A stretch of DNA of 64,000 bases from Streptomyces tsukubensis (GTDB taxonomy: Bacteria > Actinomycetota > Actinomycetes > Streptomycetales > Streptomycetaceae). Shown here one piece after another: positions 46,581 to 55,526 of the stretch (position 1 is the first letter of the stretch; each line of letters begins with the position of its first letter). The translations under genes were made by a program, and so were the position numbers. Location: positions 7,626,001-7,690,000 of the forward strand of contig NZ_CP045178.1 of NCBI RefSeq assembly GCF_009296025.1, in the 5' to 3' direction. The notes beneath the pieces are model-generated. The model did not search any database. It was not told the origin of the DNA and saw nothing but the letters and a program-made list of their open reading frames with translations.

Positions 46581-47532
46581 CGGGCAGATTCACCATCCGA
46601 AGGGGGACACGGGTCGAAGCGGAGTCGAGCGTTTCCAGCAGGGGAGTCCGAGACCGACAGGCCAGTTGCAGCAAGGGAAGCAACTCCTCGGGCGGCAGTG
46701 CCGGAGCGCCCCGGTCCTTGCGCCGACGGCAGGAGAGCCCGACGACGAGGTAGTGGGGTACCGCGTCGTCGATGCGCAGCAGAGGGCCTTCGCCTGTCGC
46801 CTCAAGTGCGCTGACTCTCCCGATGTTGTCGAGGGTGTGTTCGCCCAGACGAAGCATGCCCAGGGTGATGGCGGACAGCTGGAAGCCGTGATCGTGCAGG
46901 AGGTCCGCCGCATCGCGCGGAGAGGTGTAGCTGCCGATGGTGACGGCGAGTTCGGATCCCAGCGCCTCCGCGTGTGCGACCACTCGCCTGACCAGGCGTA
47001 GGCCGTCGCCCCCGCCGTCGATGGACCGCCTGGGGTTTCCGTCAGGAGAGGGGAGTGGTACGTAGGGCGGATTGCTGACGATCACGTCCGGCGCGGAGGG
47101 GAAGGGGCATCGGGCCCGCAGTTGACCAGGCGCGAGCACGCTGTAGTCGGCGCTGCCGAAAGAGACACGCCCCGCCGCGCTCTCCGTGGCGTAGTGCTCA
47201 CCGGCCCAGGCCACACTGTCTTCGGAGATGTCGAGCCCGTGCACCCGGCCGGCGCCGGCCCTGGCCATCGCCGCGGCCGCCGCGCCGCTGCCCGAGCCGA
47301 GGTCGAGCACCGTACAGCCGGGCCGGATGAGGTCGACGGCGGCCCATACGCCGACCTCCGTGTCCACCGGGTCGAAGAAGACATTCGGCCGCCGGGGCGG
47401 AAGCCGGTCCGCGGGGCGCAAATGGTGATAGGTGTGGATCCGCGTCACCAGGGCGCCCGCACCGGACGCACGGTGGCCGGTGGCTGGTTCCGCGGGACTA
47501 CAAGCCGCGTCGTGCCATGGGGGGTCGCCCAC
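46555..47532 (-). CDS. HemK-like class I methyltransferase
   Basis: 325 residues from GTG 47532 (GGGAGGG upstream). The SAM site is CTVLDLGSGSGAAAAAMARAG, and the NPPY motif (DVIVSNPPYVPLPSPDG) marks glutamine- or nucleic-acid-amino methyltransferases of the HemK/MTQ2 group. The C-terminal 90 residues are an extra domain of unknown role. Related enzymes methylate the GGQ glutamine of release factors. The housekeeping copy would sit with prfA, so this one is likely specialised. Confidence 0.85.
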   Translation of the reverse strand: MGDPPWHDAACSPAEPATGHRASGAGALVTRIHTYHHLRPADRLPPRRPNVFFDPVDTEVGVWAAVDLIRPGCTVLDLGSGSGAAAAAMARAGAGRVHGLDISEDSVAWAGEHYATESAAGRVSFGSADYSVLAPGQLRARCPFPSAPDVIVSNPPYVPLPSPDGNPRRSIDGGGDGLRLVRRVVAHAEALGSELAVTIGSYTSPRDAADLLHDHGFQLSAITLGMLRLGEHTLDNIGRVSALEATGEGPLLRIDDAVPHYLVVGLSCRRRKDRGAPALPPEELLPLLQLACRSRTPLLETLDSASTRVPLRMVNLPDEHRRLHV

Positions 47533-47785
47533 CCAGTCCCTCCCGTTGCGGAGAAGTGGCCAAGACCGGACACCTCATGCTAACCCGCGCCCCGTTCAGC
47601 GCCCTTGGGGAAGCACGGATGCGGCGATATTGGCCGGATCGGCCGAACAGAAGCCGCAGACCGGGCCGGGGATTCGGCCGACGGCACCACTCGCGGCGCA
47701 CGTCCCTCGTGCTGAGGACGTCCCTCCCTGTCGTCCCGCGCCCACCACGGGTATGGCTGGTTGTCGGTCGTGACCGTCCGGCGGC

Positions 47786-48889
47786 GTGCTGGCATCCTCG
47801 ACGTGGCTCGCAGAGTCGCTGGCCGCACAGGTCGGTGTCGACTGGACCCGGCAGCGTGAGAAGGGCGTGGCTATGCATGGCCTACCTACCCCCGTCGTCG
47901 CTGTTCGTCTCGGGGTCGACGGCATCCCCCGCACGCTGTGGCTGAAGTTGGAGGCCTACAACCTGTACGGGTCGATCAAGGGCCGTACCGCCCTCGCGCT
48001 CTGGCAGGACGTCGAACCCAGGATCGACAGGGACATCGGAGTGATCGAGTCCAGTTCGGGAAATCTCGGTCTCGCTCTCGCCGCCATCGCTGCGGCCCGC
48101 CAGGTCCCGTTCACCGCGGTGGTGGACCCCCACATCGGCGACTCCCTGCTGCACGACATACGGGCCCTCGGCGCACGGGTGGTGAGCGTCGACATACCGG
48201 ACAGCGCGGGAGGGTATCTGCTCAACCGCCTGTCGTACGTCAGGGAGCGGCTCCACCGTGAGCCGCGGCTGGTGTGGACGGATCAGTACACGAACCCGGC
48301 CAACCCCATCGCTCACGCCCGCTGGACCGCGCCCGAACTGCACCGGCAGACCGCCGGTGCAAGGATGAGCGTCCTCGTCGCGGTCTCCACCGGAGGGACG
48401 CTCGCCGGTTTCCGCGCCTTCGCCTCCGACATCGGGGCCGACTGGGAGCTGGTCGGCGTCGACGTCACCGGCTCCGCGGCGCTCGGCGGCGTACCGGGGA
48501 GGCGGCTGCTGTCCGGTATCGGGGCGAGCCGGGCCTCCGCCTTCCTCCCCGAAGGGCACCGGCCGACGATGTACGTCACCGCGGACGAGGCCGTGAGTAC
48601 CTGTCTGTGGCTGGATCAGCGTGCGGGTATCCGCGTCGGATCCAGCTCGGGCGCGCTCGTCGCCGCCGCGCTGCGCCTCTTCCACGCACATCCCGAGCGG
48701 GGATCGGTGGCCTGTCTCTGTCCCGACGGCGCCGATCGCTACAGCGACACGGTGTACTCGGCCGACTGGCGCAGCCGCCAGAAGATCGGCGAATCGGACA
48801 TCGGGCGCGGGGTGGAGGTCGAAGCCCCGGTTCCCGCACAGAGGATCGTACGACTGCCAGCCCCGGTACGCGGGGAGGAGGACCGGTGA
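47786..48889 (+). CDS. SbnA/VioB-like PLP-dependent beta-replacement enzyme
   Basis: 367 residues from GTG 47786; ATG 47873 is an alternative start with AAGGG upstream. A cysteine-synthase fold: PLP lysine in YNLYGSIKGRTALAL, the substrate loop SSSGNLGLALAAIAAA, STGGTLAGF phosphate loop and GIRVGSSSGALVAAAL. SbnA and VioB make a precursor of 2,3-diaminopropionate from O-phosphoserine and glutamate. The usual dehydrogenase partner (SbnB/VioK) is not in the window. It is followed by a carbamoyltransferase gene 186 bp downstream. Confidence 0.87.
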   Translation: MLASSTWLAESLAAQVGVDWTRQREKGVAMHGLPTPVVAVRLGVDGIPRTLWLKLEAYNLYGSIKGRTALALWQDVEPRIDRDIGVIESSSGNLGLALAAIAAARQVPFTAVVDPHIGDSLLHDIRALGARVVSVDIPDSAGGYLLNRLSYVRERLHREPRLVWTDQYTNPANPIAHARWTAPELHRQTAGARMSVLVAVSTGGTLAGFRAFASDIGADWELVGVDVTGSAALGGVPGRRLLSGIGASRASAFLPEGHRPTMYVTADEAVSTCLWLDQRAGIRVGSSSGALVAAALRLFHAHPERGSVACLCPDGADRYSDTVYSADWRSRQKIGESDIGRGVEVEAPVPAQRIVRLPAPVRGEEDR

Positions 48890-49075
48890 CCGAGGCGCGC
48901 GCGTGCGACGGCCGGTGCGGGCGACCGTGGTCGGTTGAGGCCGACCGCGGGTGATGATGGCGGCGACCTGCTGGCGGGGCGCGCGATGCCCACCGGCGCG
49001 GCCGCCGTGCGGGAGGACTTCCGTCGGACCGGTTCACGGGGTACGGAAGCGGTTCACGACAGGGAAGGATCTTCA

Positions 49076-50050
49076 ATGAATCCACTGTACGGAGCGCCGG
49101 GTGTCGCCCAGGAGCGCGGGTTGTTCTCCCTCGCGGAACTGAAACCCGACGCGCTGCTGAGACTCGTGGAAAGGTCGGTCGAACTCTTCCGCGACCGCGA
49201 GGCCCACGACTTCCCCCTGCGCGACCGTGTCGCGGGAGTGCTGTTCACCCGGACGTCCACCCGTACACGTACCGCGTTCCAGACGGGCATCGTACGGCTG
49301 GGGGGCACCCCCGTCGCCTACGGGCCGCACGACCTCCAGCTCAACACCGGGGAGTCCGTCACCGACACCGCGCGGGTCCTCGGCTCCATGCTCGACCTGC
49401 TCGTCGCCCGTACCTCCGGGCCCCTCGACGAACTGCGGAAGCTGTCCAGCGCGGGCGGGCTGCCGCTGATCAACGCGATGGCGACGGAGGAGCACCCGAC
49501 GCAGGGCGTGTGCGACCTGGCCACCCTCGCTCTCGCACACGGCGACCTGAGCGGCCTTCGCGTGATGTACATCGGCGAGGGCAACAACACGGCCGTGGCG
49601 CTGGCCCACGGCATGGCCATGGTGCCGGGGGCGAGGGTCACCTTCGTCACACCGCCCGGCTACGGGCTGCCGGGCGGTGTGCTCGCCGCGGCCAGGGGGA
49701 TCGCGGGAGCGGCCGGTGCCGAGCTGGCCGAGACGCACGACGTGGCGGACGCACCCACGGAGGTGGACGTCGTCTACACCACCCGCTGGCAGACCACCGG
49801 CACGGACAAGGGCGACCCGGACTGGCGTGAGACCTTCAGGCCCTTCCACGTCGACGCGGCACTCATGCGGCGGTGGCCGGACGCGTCTTTCCTGCACGAC
49901 CTCCCCGCCCACCGCGGCGACGAGGTAGCGGGCGAGGTACTCGACGGTCCCCGCTCCCTCGCCTGGACCCAGGCCACGATGAAGCTTTCCAGCGCCATGG
50001 CCGTCCTGGAGGCCACCGCGGGCCCTGCCGCAGGCGATACACGAAGGTGA
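49076..50050 (+). CDS. ornithine-carbamoyltransferase-like enzyme with altered acceptor site
   Basis: 324 residues. ATG 49076 follows AAGGAT. The carbamoyl-phosphate site is intact (FTRTSTRTRTAFQ and ATEEHPTQGVCDL). The ornithine site is not: the usual DxxxSMG loop reads YTTRWQTTG, and the catalytic Cys of the HCLP motif is Asp (LHDLPAHRGDEV). So it probably carbamoylates another amine. In viomycin-type clusters a related enzyme (VioL/CmnL) carbamoylates 2,3-diaminopropionate, and the gene here lies next to an SbnA/VioB-like gene. Symbol argF is not used for this reason. Confidence 0.85.
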   Translation: MNPLYGAPGVAQERGLFSLAELKPDALLRLVERSVELFRDREAHDFPLRDRVAGVLFTRTSTRTRTAFQTGIVRLGGTPVAYGPHDLQLNTGESVTDTARVLGSMLDLLVARTSGPLDELRKLSSAGGLPLINAMATEEHPTQGVCDLATLALAHGDLSGLRVMYIGEGNNTAVALAHGMAMVPGARVTFVTPPGYGLPGGVLAAARGIAGAAGAELAETHDVADAPTEVDVVYTTRWQTTGTDKGDPDWRETFRPFHVDAALMRRWPDASFLHDLPAHRGDEVAGEVLDGPRSLAWTQATMKLSSAMAVLEATAGPAAGDTRR

Positions 50051-50109
50051 AAGGGCCTGTGCGGGAGGGAGGCCGCACCAAGGTGATCGAGTGACCTCGG
50101 CCCTCGGCC

Positions 50110-50260
50110 GGCGGTCCACGGCCCTCGGCAGGCTGCGGTCCGACGCCCTCGGTCGGCGGTCCACGGCCCTCGGCAGGCGGCGGTCCGACGCCCTCAACAG
50201 GCGGGCCACGGACCGCAGTAGGCGGGCCACGGTGCTCAATAGGAGGTCCTCGGTCCACGG
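50110..50260. repeat. 45-bp and sub-45-bp imperfect tandem repeat
   Basis: GGCGGTCCACGGCCCTCGGC begins at 50110 and again at 50155, giving a 45-bp unit; three further shorter GGCGG-type units follow to about 50260. They fill the 306-bp gap between the convergent carbamoyltransferase and acyl-CoA ligase genes. No gene is seen in it. Confidence 0.75.
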
Positions 50261-50356
50261 ACCTCCGGCCCGTGCGTGACCGGTGCGAGGGACCGAAGGC
50301 CGCCGCGGTCGCCCCTCGCGACCTCGGCGGCCTTCGCGGGGCGCCGCGGGGCGTGT

Positions 50357-52483
50357 TCAGTTCCATGTGACCAGTGCGTCCAGCGCCTCCACCTCGCTGC
50401 CGCGGACGAGGAGCGGGTTGACCTCAAGAGATTCCAGCCCCGGCCCCAGCTCTTCGGCGAGCCGCCCGATCCTGGCGACCACCTCGGCGACCCTGTCGAG
50501 GTCCGCGGGCTCGGTGCCGCGCGCGCCTTCCAGCAGCCGGGCGCCGCGGAGTTCGCCCAGCGCCGCGCGGATCTCCTCGGGGTCGGCCGGCAGCAGCCGC
50601 AGCGCGGAGTCGCGCAGCACCTCGACCCAGACACCACCGAGACCGACGGCCATGGTCAGCCCCCACGCGGGATCACGCACCACCCCGACGAGCAGTTCCA
50701 CGCCACCGTGCCTCTCCGGCTGCACGAGAGTGGCGACGCCACTCAGACCGCGGCCGTGGAGGTCGGCGCACACCTCCCGGTGGGCCTCGCGTACGGCTTC
50801 GGGCCCGTCGAGGCCGAGCCGTACCCCACCGATGTCACTCTTGTGCCCGAGTCCGTCGGCGACCGCCTTCAGGACCACCGGGTAGCCGAGGTCGGCAGCC
50901 GCCGCCACGGCCTCGTCCTCGGTGACGGCCAGCGCGGAGGGGACGACGGGGACACCGTTGTCCGCGAGCAGCCGCGCAGCCCGGTGCTCCGCCCACACCC
51001 CGGTGGTCTCCGCACGCACGACCGGCGCGCCGACGCCGGCCACGGACTCGGGCCGTGGGCTCTCCCGCAGCGTCCGGGACCAGCGGACCGCCGCGCCGAT
51101 CGCCGTCATGGCGTGCTCGATCCCGCCCGCCACGTACGGGAACCCGGCCTCCCGCTGCACCTGGCGGCCCACCTCCGTGATGTCCGTGAGCACGTTGCTG
51201 GTGACGATCACCGGCCGCCGCGCCTCGCGGATCCGCCGCGCGGTCGCGGTGAAATGCTCCAGCGTCAGGGCGAGATCGGCCGGCGGCAGCCGCGGCAGGT
51301 CGGAGAGGAGTATGACCGCGTCGACGCCCGGGTCGTCGGCGACCACCTCCAGCGCCCGGCTGAGCAGTGTCCTGTCCACCACCACGTAACCGGTGACGTC
51401 CAGCGGATTCTGCACGGTGGCGAAGTCCGGCAGGATCTCCTTGAGCCGCGCCACCGTCCCAGGGGCGAACGGCGGCAGCGTCAGTCCTTCCTGCTCGGCC
51501 CGGTCGGCTATCACCTCGCACGCGCCACCGGAGGGCGTCACCACCCCGATGCGCCGGCCCCGGACCGGTCCTGTCTGCGCGAGCAGCCCGGCCGTGATGA
51601 TCAGATCCTCCAGGGACCGGACCCGTACGACCCCCAGTTTCCTGAACGCCGCGTCGACCACGGCGTCGTCGCCCACGAGGGCTCCGGTGTGGGCCTGGGC
51701 GGTGTGCGAGGCCAGGGAGCTGGAGCCGATCTTCAACGCGACGATCGGCTTGCCCGCCCGCGCGGCACGGCGGGCTACCCGGGCGAACTCCCGAGGGCGC
51801 CGCACGGACTCGACGAACAGCGCGATCACCTTGGTGGCCGGATCGTCCACCAGGTAGTCGATGACATCGGTGACGGAGACCATCGTCTCGTTGCCCATCG
51901 AGGTGAGCAGACTCAGACCCACATTGCGTGCCTGGGCGAAACCCAGGAGGGAGCTGGCCAGCGCCCCGCTCTGCAGCACCACGCCCACGGGGCCGCCGAT
52001 GAGCGGCGGTGGGATCGGCAGTCCGTACGGGGTCGTTCCGGCGGTGGCGTTGATGTACCCGTTGCCGTTGGGCCCGAGGACGGTCAGCCCGTGTCCCCGT
52101 GCGAAGTCGAGGATCTCCTCCTCAAGGCGCAGGCCTTCTGGGCCGGTCTCACCGAACCCCGCGGTGAGCACCACATAGCTGCGGATGCCAAGCCCCGCGC
52201 CCTCCCGCAGCACCGAGAGCACGGCGGTCGTCGGCACCATGACGTAGGCCATGTCGACCGGCTCGCCGATCTCCGTGAGACTGCGGTGGGCGCACTGCCC
52301 GTGCACCACCTCGGTGCGGGGATTGACCAGGTGGACGGGGCCCGAGAAGCCGCTCGCACGCAGGTTGTCGAAGGTGGACACGGACCACCCGGACTTGTCC
52401 GTGGCGCCGACCAACGCGATGGACCCCGGCGCGAAGAGCGCGTGCATCGCCTCGGTCCCGACCGGCGTCGTAGCGGTGCTCAT
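50357..52483 (-). CDS. ADP-forming acyl-CoA synthetase, acetate-CoA ligase family
   Basis: 708 residues from ATG 52483 (GAGGGAGAG upstream). The N-terminal CoA-binding half begins ALFAPGSIALVGATDKSGW; a succinyl-CoA-synthetase-like part carries SGALASSLLGFAQARNVG and the likely phospho-His region SLASHTAQAHTGALVGDD. The C-terminal ATP-grasp half is EHRAARLLADNGVPVVPS onward. It activates a carboxylic acid to CoA thioester with ATP to ADP. The last gene of a four-gene operon; its start overlaps the DUF35 gene stop by 4 bp. Confidence 0.92.
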   Translation of the reverse strand: MSTATTPVGTEAMHALFAPGSIALVGATDKSGWSVSTFDNLRASGFSGPVHLVNPRTEVVHGQCAHRSLTEIGEPVDMAYVMVPTTAVLSVLREGAGLGIRSYVVLTAGFGETGPEGLRLEEEILDFARGHGLTVLGPNGNGYINATAGTTPYGLPIPPPLIGGPVGVVLQSGALASSLLGFAQARNVGLSLLTSMGNETMVSVTDVIDYLVDDPATKVIALFVESVRRPREFARVARRAARAGKPIVALKIGSSSLASHTAQAHTGALVGDDAVVDAAFRKLGVVRVRSLEDLIITAGLLAQTGPVRGRRIGVVTPSGGACEVIADRAEQEGLTLPPFAPGTVARLKEILPDFATVQNPLDVTGYVVVDRTLLSRALEVVADDPGVDAVILLSDLPRLPPADLALTLEHFTATARRIREARRPVIVTSNVLTDITEVGRQVQREAGFPYVAGGIEHAMTAIGAAVRWSRTLRESPRPESVAGVGAPVVRAETTGVWAEHRAARLLADNGVPVVPSALAVTEDEAVAAAADLGYPVVLKAVADGLGHKSDIGGVRLGLDGPEAVREAHREVCADLHGRGLSGVATLVQPERHGGVELLVGVVRDPAWGLTMAVGLGGVWVEVLRDSALRLLPADPEEIRAALGELRGARLLEGARGTEPADLDRVAEVVARIGRLAEELGPGLESLEVNPLLVRGSEVEALDALVTWN

Positions 52484-52878
52484 ACGCTCTCCCTCACTCG
52501 GAAGCACGGCAGCGCGGGGGAGTCCTCGCCGCCAAGTCGGGTGATTTCCAGCTCGACCCGGTCACCGATCCTGACCGGGGAATCGCCCACGATCCTCGAC
52601 AGCATCCGTACGCCCTCGTCGAGGTCGATCAGCGCGACCGTGTACGGCGGGGTGCCCGCTGACGGACTGAAGGCGCGGCGCGCGACGGTGTACGCGTAGA
52701 CGGTCCCCTTCCCCGGTGAGGTGAACCAGTCCAGCCGGTCACCGAAGCAGTGCGGGCACAGGGCCCGCGGGTAGAACACGGCACGGTCGCACTCCCCGCA
52801 CCGCTGGAGGCGCAACTCGCCCGCTGCGACGCCGTCCCAGAACGGCTGGGTCTCCGCGTCGGGCACGAGGTCTTCCAC
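52480..52878 (-). CDS. DUF35 OB-fold, zinc-ribbon acyl-CoA-associated protein
   Basis: 132 residues from GTG 52878. The zinc ribbon is CGECDRAVFYPRALCPHC; the OB-fold follows (GTVYAYTVARRAFSP, YTVALIDLDEG). DUF35 proteins partner thiolase-like enzymes and help bind or position acyl-CoA. In steroid side-chain degradation a DUF35 subunit is required by the aldolase Ltp2. It lies between the thiolase-like and acyl-CoA ligase genes. Confidence 0.93.
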   Translation of the reverse strand: MEDLVPDAETQPFWDGVAAGELRLQRCGECDRAVFYPRALCPHCFGDRLDWFTSPGKGTVYAYTVARRAFSPSAGTPPYTVALIDLDEGVRMLSRIVGDSPVRIGDRVELEITRLGGEDSPALPCFRVRESV

Positions 52879-52883
52879 CGGGA

Positions 52884-54038
52884 TCAGCCCCTTCCGAGTA
52901 CGACGGTGGAGGTGGACGAGAGGACCCCGCCCGTGCCGTGCACGAGGGCGAGGCGGGCGTCGTCGACCTGCCGGACAGAGCCCGCGGCGAAGTCGTGACG
53001 CAGTTGGCGGGTCGCCTCGATGAGCAGGAAGATCCCGTACATCCCGGGGTGGGTGTAGGAAAGGCCGCCACCGTTGGTGTTCATCGGCAGGTCACCGCCG
53101 GGGCCGGTGCGGCCGAGTGCGACGAGTTCCCCGGCGCCGCCGGGCTCGCAGAACCCCAGGGACTCCAGCGTGAGCAGCACGGTGATGGTGAAGGAGTCGT
53201 AGATCTCCAGGAGATCGAAGTCCGCGTGGGTGACCCCGGCCATCTTCATCGCGGCGGGACCCGAGCGCGCGGCGCCCGTGACGGTCAGATCCGGCATCCG
53301 CGCGATGGAGTGGTGCGTGGTCGTCTCGCCGTGACCGAGCACCACGACCGGCCGGGTGCGCACATCGGGCCAGCGGTCCTCGGCGGCCACGACGAGGGCG
53401 CCGCCCCCGTCGGTGACCAGGCAGCAGTCCAGCACGTGCAGCGGATCGCTGATCATCGGCGAGCCGAGCACATCGTCGACCGTGATCGGGTCACGGTGGT
53501 ACGCGTGGGGGTTGTGCGCGGCCCACTGCCTGGCACTGACCGCGACCTCGGCCAGTTGCTCACCCGTGGCGCCGTACTGATGGAAATACCGGTTGGCGGC
53601 AAGCGCGTAGGCACCGACCGGCTGGGGCAGTCCGAAAGGCCGGTCGAACTGCTCGGTCAACGTCGCGGGAGGCCGCGCGGAGGCGCGGGAACGGTTGCTG
53701 CGCTGCGTACTTCCGTAGGTGATCAGAGCGACATCGATCAGCCCGGCCTCGATGGCGGCCGTCGCGTGGCCGAGGTGCGCCTCGAACGACGATCCGCCGA
53801 TGTTGGTGCTGTCCAGGTAGTCGGGGCTCAGCCCCAGGTACTCCGCCAGTGTCAGCGCCGGCGCCCACGACCAGTTCCCCGCCACGAACAGGGCATCGAC
53901 ATCACCGGGACCGAGTCCGGCCTCGGACAGGGCCGCCCTGGTCGCCGCCGCCTGCTGCGAGAGGACAGTCAGATGAGGGGTCCTGCCCACCTCGGACTCG
54001 GCCACCCCGACGATCGCGGCGCGCCTGCGCCGGCTCAT
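52884..54038 (-). CDS. thiolase-like protein lacking the nucleophile Cys (Ltp2-like)
   Basis: 384 residues from ATG 54038. The thiolase fold is clear (RRAAIVGVAESEVGR at the start; LVHGTGGVLSSTSTVVLGRG at the end). The N-terminal catalytic Cys position reads STNIGGSSFEAHLGHA with no Cys. Conserved tyrosines occur in LLEIYDSFT and GLSYTHPGMYG. This is the pattern of sterol-carrier thiolase relatives such as Ltp2, which act as acyl-CoA aldolases with a DUF35 partner, and one is encoded next door. A retro-aldol role is inference. Confidence 0.88.
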   Translation of the reverse strand: MSRRRRAAIVGVAESEVGRTPHLTVLSQQAAATRAALSEAGLGPGDVDALFVAGNWSWAPALTLAEYLGLSPDYLDSTNIGGSSFEAHLGHATAAIEAGLIDVALITYGSTQRSNRSRASARPPATLTEQFDRPFGLPQPVGAYALAANRYFHQYGATGEQLAEVAVSARQWAAHNPHAYHRDPITVDDVLGSPMISDPLHVLDCCLVTDGGGALVVAAEDRWPDVRTRPVVVLGHGETTTHHSIARMPDLTVTGAARSGPAAMKMAGVTHADFDLLEIYDSFTITVLLTLESLGFCEPGGAGELVALGRTGPGGDLPMNTNGGGLSYTHPGMYGIFLLIEATRQLRHDFAAGSVRQVDDARLALVHGTGGVLSSTSTVVLGRG

Positions 54039-55207
54039 TCGCCGATCCCGCCCAGCCGTACATGTCCCTTGAGGAGGTTGCGGGCGATGGTGCGGCGCTG
54101 GATCTCGTCGGTACCCTCGAAGATCCGCAGCAGTCGCAGCTCCCGGTACCAGCGCTCGATCGGCAGCTCCTTGGTGTAGCCCATGCCACCGTGGATCTGC
54201 AGGACACGGTCGACCACCTGATTGGCCATCACAGCGCCGTTGAGCTTGGCGATGGATGAGGCGTGGCGCGCGTCCATTCCCTGCTGGACCCGCCAAGCCG
54301 CGTACAGCGTCAGCCACTTGGCGGACTCGATCTCCACCTGCGAATCCGCGATCTGCCACTGGATCGCCTGGTAGTCACCGATCGGATGGCCCATCGAGTG
54401 CCTGACCTTGGCGTAGTCCACGGCCATCTGCAGCATCCGCTCGGCGGAACCGATCGCCCGCGCGGGGATCATGTAGCGTCCCTGGCCGATCCAGTTCAGC
54501 GCGAGGGCGAAGCCCTGGCCCACCTCGCCGAGTACGTTCTCAGCGGGCACGCGCACATCGTCGAAGACCAGCGCCGCCGGGCCCCACTGGCCCATGGTCT
54601 GGATGGGCTCGGACTTCCAGCCCATGTCCCTGTCGACGAGGAAACAGGTGACGCCGCCGCCCGCTCCCTTCTCCGGGTCGGTGACGGCGAACACCATCAC
54701 GAAGTCGGCCTCGTTGCCACCGGTGATGAACGTCTTCTCACCGTTGATCACCCAGTCGTCACCGTCGCGTACGGCCCGCGTACGGATGTTGCGCGCGTCG
54801 GATCCGGCTCCCGGCTCGGTGATGGCGAAGCAGGAGCGCCGCTCGCCCTCGATCGTCGGGATGAGATAACGCCGCTTCTGCTCGTCGTTCGCCTCGTAGA
54901 GAATGTTGTCGGCCGAGCCGCCGAAGCTGAACGGTACGTACGTCCTGCCGGTCTCCATGACGAGGATGGCGGACATGACGGCGCCCAGATCCATCCCGCC
55001 GTACTCCTCCGGCGTGTTCATCCCCCAGAAGCCCGCCTTGCGCGCCTTGGTCCGCAGCTCGTTGAGCACGTCCAGGCTGATCGCGGGGGCGCCCGCCCGT
55101 TCGTTGCGCAGTACCTCCTGCTCCAGTGGCATGACCTCCTTGGAGATGAAAGCGCGCACGGTGTCCCGGATCTGACGTTCCTCGACACTGAGGGAGAAAT
55201 CGACCAT
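54035..55207 (-). CDS. acyl-CoA dehydrogenase
   Basis: 390 residues, full length. FAD and substrate segments: CFAITEPGAGSDARNIRT, WVINGEKTFITGG, and the C-terminal QIHGGMGYTKELPIERWYRELRLLRIFEGT. The catalytic base in the family is the Glu of the final YRE/FEGT region or an equivalent; the E in RIFEGT is a candidate. It introduces an alpha-beta double bond in an acyl-CoA. First gene of the operon; stop overlaps the thiolase-like start (ATGA). Confidence 0.94.
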   Translation of the reverse strand: MVDFSLSVEERQIRDTVRAFISKEVMPLEQEVLRNERAGAPAISLDVLNELRTKARKAGFWGMNTPEEYGGMDLGAVMSAILVMETGRTYVPFSFGGSADNILYEANDEQKRRYLIPTIEGERRSCFAITEPGAGSDARNIRTRAVRDGDDWVINGEKTFITGGNEADFVMVFAVTDPEKGAGGGVTCFLVDRDMGWKSEPIQTMGQWGPAALVFDDVRVPAENVLGEVGQGFALALNWIGQGRYMIPARAIGSAERMLQMAVDYAKVRHSMGHPIGDYQAIQWQIADSQVEIESAKWLTLYAAWRVQQGMDARHASSIAKLNGAVMANQVVDRVLQIHGGMGYTKELPIERWYRELRLLRIFEGTDEIQRRTIARNLLKGHVRLGGIGE

Positions 55208-55260
55208 CGAGAGGTGCCCTTTCTGCGGAGGAAGCGCAGGCGACCACCCGGCTCCCTTTC

Positions 55261-55286
55261 TAGAACGGAACTCTAGGAACCAGTTC
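55261..55286. promoter_or_regulatory. candidate TetR operator between the dehydrogenase and regulator genes
   Basis: TAGAACGGAACTCTA (55261-55275) has TAGA/TCTA arms, and GAACCAGTTC (55277-55286) has perfect 4-bp arms, in the 319-bp divergent gap. Repeated GGAAC boxes overlap both, 54-80 bp before the dehydrogenase start. No gene lies in the gap. Confidence 0.5.
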
Positions 55287-55526
55287 AGACTGAGCCCGGT
55301 CGGAGGAGCGCGTCAAGGTACGCGTCACCATCAAGAGGTCCGGAACAGGACCACCGAGAGGCCAGGGAACAGGTGGGCCCGGCAGGGGCGAGGCCCTGCG
55401 GGCGACGGAGCGAGGGCGGCCGCGTGCGGGGGACCTCACCGGCCCGAGGTGAGCCGCGATTCCAGGATTGGATTCGGTACGGTGGGGCCTCCGAGGCCTG
55501 TCGACGCGGCGCGAGGGAGGGACGGC

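Noticed and set aside
50091..50279. Plus-strand 62-codon ORF with LGRRSTA repeats
   Set aside because: The coding pattern is the same 45-bp repeat; composition is Arg/Ser/Ala only and no ribosome binding site is seen.
49863..50366. Minus-strand Pro-rich ORF (RGPPAEGRGPP repeats)
   Set aside because: It runs through the 45-bp DNA repeat and into the antisense of the carbamoyltransferase gene; no start signal.
50276..52699. 807-codon plus-strand ORF antisense to the acyl-CoA ligase
   Set aside because: High-GC shadow frame; the minus-strand gene has family motifs and a ribosome binding site.
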